From a virus, in the IMG/VR virus record IMGVR_UViG_3300036715_000408, positions 1 to 37,432 of that record: 37,432 nucleotides of DNA; one strand, written 5' to 3'. The notes under the pieces are model-generated. The model was not told the DNA's origin. It did no database searches and saw only the letters and a list, made by a program, of their open reading frames with translations. Both the position numbers and the translations under genes were made by a program. Shown in pieces: positions 37,393 to 37,432 of the stretch; position 1 is the first letter of the stretch, and the number at the start of each line of letters is the position of its first letter.

Positions 37393-37432
37393 TTGGAGGA
37401 AATGGAATGGACTGTATTATTTTTCACATTGG
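37306..37432 (+). repeat. 127-bp exact terminal repeat, copy 2
   Basis: The last 127 bases equal 1806-1932; the match begins inside the attC outer box and ends at the window edge within the gene that starts at 37407. Confidence 0.97.
37407..37432 (+). CDS. Partial copy of cassette gene 1907-2074
   Basis: First codons of the same gene as 1907-2074, cut by the window end. It is not a second gene if the two repeat copies are one locus in a circular molecule. Confidence 0.8.

Noticed and set aside
1-37432. tRNA genes, IS elements, integron or phage integrase
   Set aside because: I saw no cloverleaf, no transposase-like protein, and none of the tyrosine or serine recombinase motifs in any plausible gene; small diverged ones could be missed.

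Overview
The window is an essentially complete tailed-phage genome with a siphovirus-type tail, very probably from a proteobacterial (betaproteobacteria-like) host. Evidence for the host range is the moderately high GC content, Shine-Dalgarno sites, YdaS/DUF1376/RusA early genes of the kind found in proteobacterial prophages, a GTA-like tail-tip set (DUF2460, DUF2163, NlpC/P60, J-like hub) and an SAR/GH108-type lysis cassette with Rz/Rz1. The last 127 bases (37306-37432) are identical to 1806-1932. Joining the two copies gives a circular unit of 35,500 bp (1806-37305). The first 1805 bases are a second sequence branch that meets the circle at the same point; 127 nt is also a common maximal assembly k-mer, so this looks like an unresolved graph junction.

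Layout: 1-1805, flank with small leftward genes and attC-like sites. 1806-2541, small genes ending in a YdaS-type regulator. 2740-7041, rightward early genes (DNA-binding protein, HNH nuclease, DUF1376 replication protein, DnaB-like helicase, RusA resolvase, candidate Q-like antiterminator). 7047-7140, candidate late promoter followed at once by a terminator. 7158-19016, terS, terL, two inserted proteins (one beta-helix), portal-MuF fusion, protease-scaffold fusion, major capsid protein, connectors, tail tube. 19021-27869, tail chaperones with a probable -1 frameshift, tape measure, tail tip, receptor-region protein. 27881-29526, lipoprotein, membrane proteins, muramidase, holin, Rz/Rz1. 29501-35924, leftward genes: two small morons, a compact block of small genes separated by attC-like hairpins, RecT, YqaJ exonuclease and small genes driven by promoters near 34.9 and 36.0 kb. 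36191-37305, rightward second YdaS-type regulator and more attC-separated small genes.

The outstanding feature is the accessory DNA. At least ten sites have the architecture of integron attC recombination sites (outer boxes of the RYYYAAC / GTTRRRY kind enclosing an imperfect palindrome of 55-90 bp), one per small gene or gene pair, and six genes have their TAA stop inside the outer box as integron cassettes do. No integron integrase, phage integrase or CI-like repressor is visible. The hairpin asymmetry suggests that in most of these sites attC polarity is opposite to the genes. The two arms (leftward 29.5-32 kb, rightward 36.4-37.4 kb) flank the RecT/YqaJ recombination module, so the phage may collect or exchange accessory genes as cassettes, using a host integrase or RecT-mediated annealing. 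Structural genes carry no such sites.
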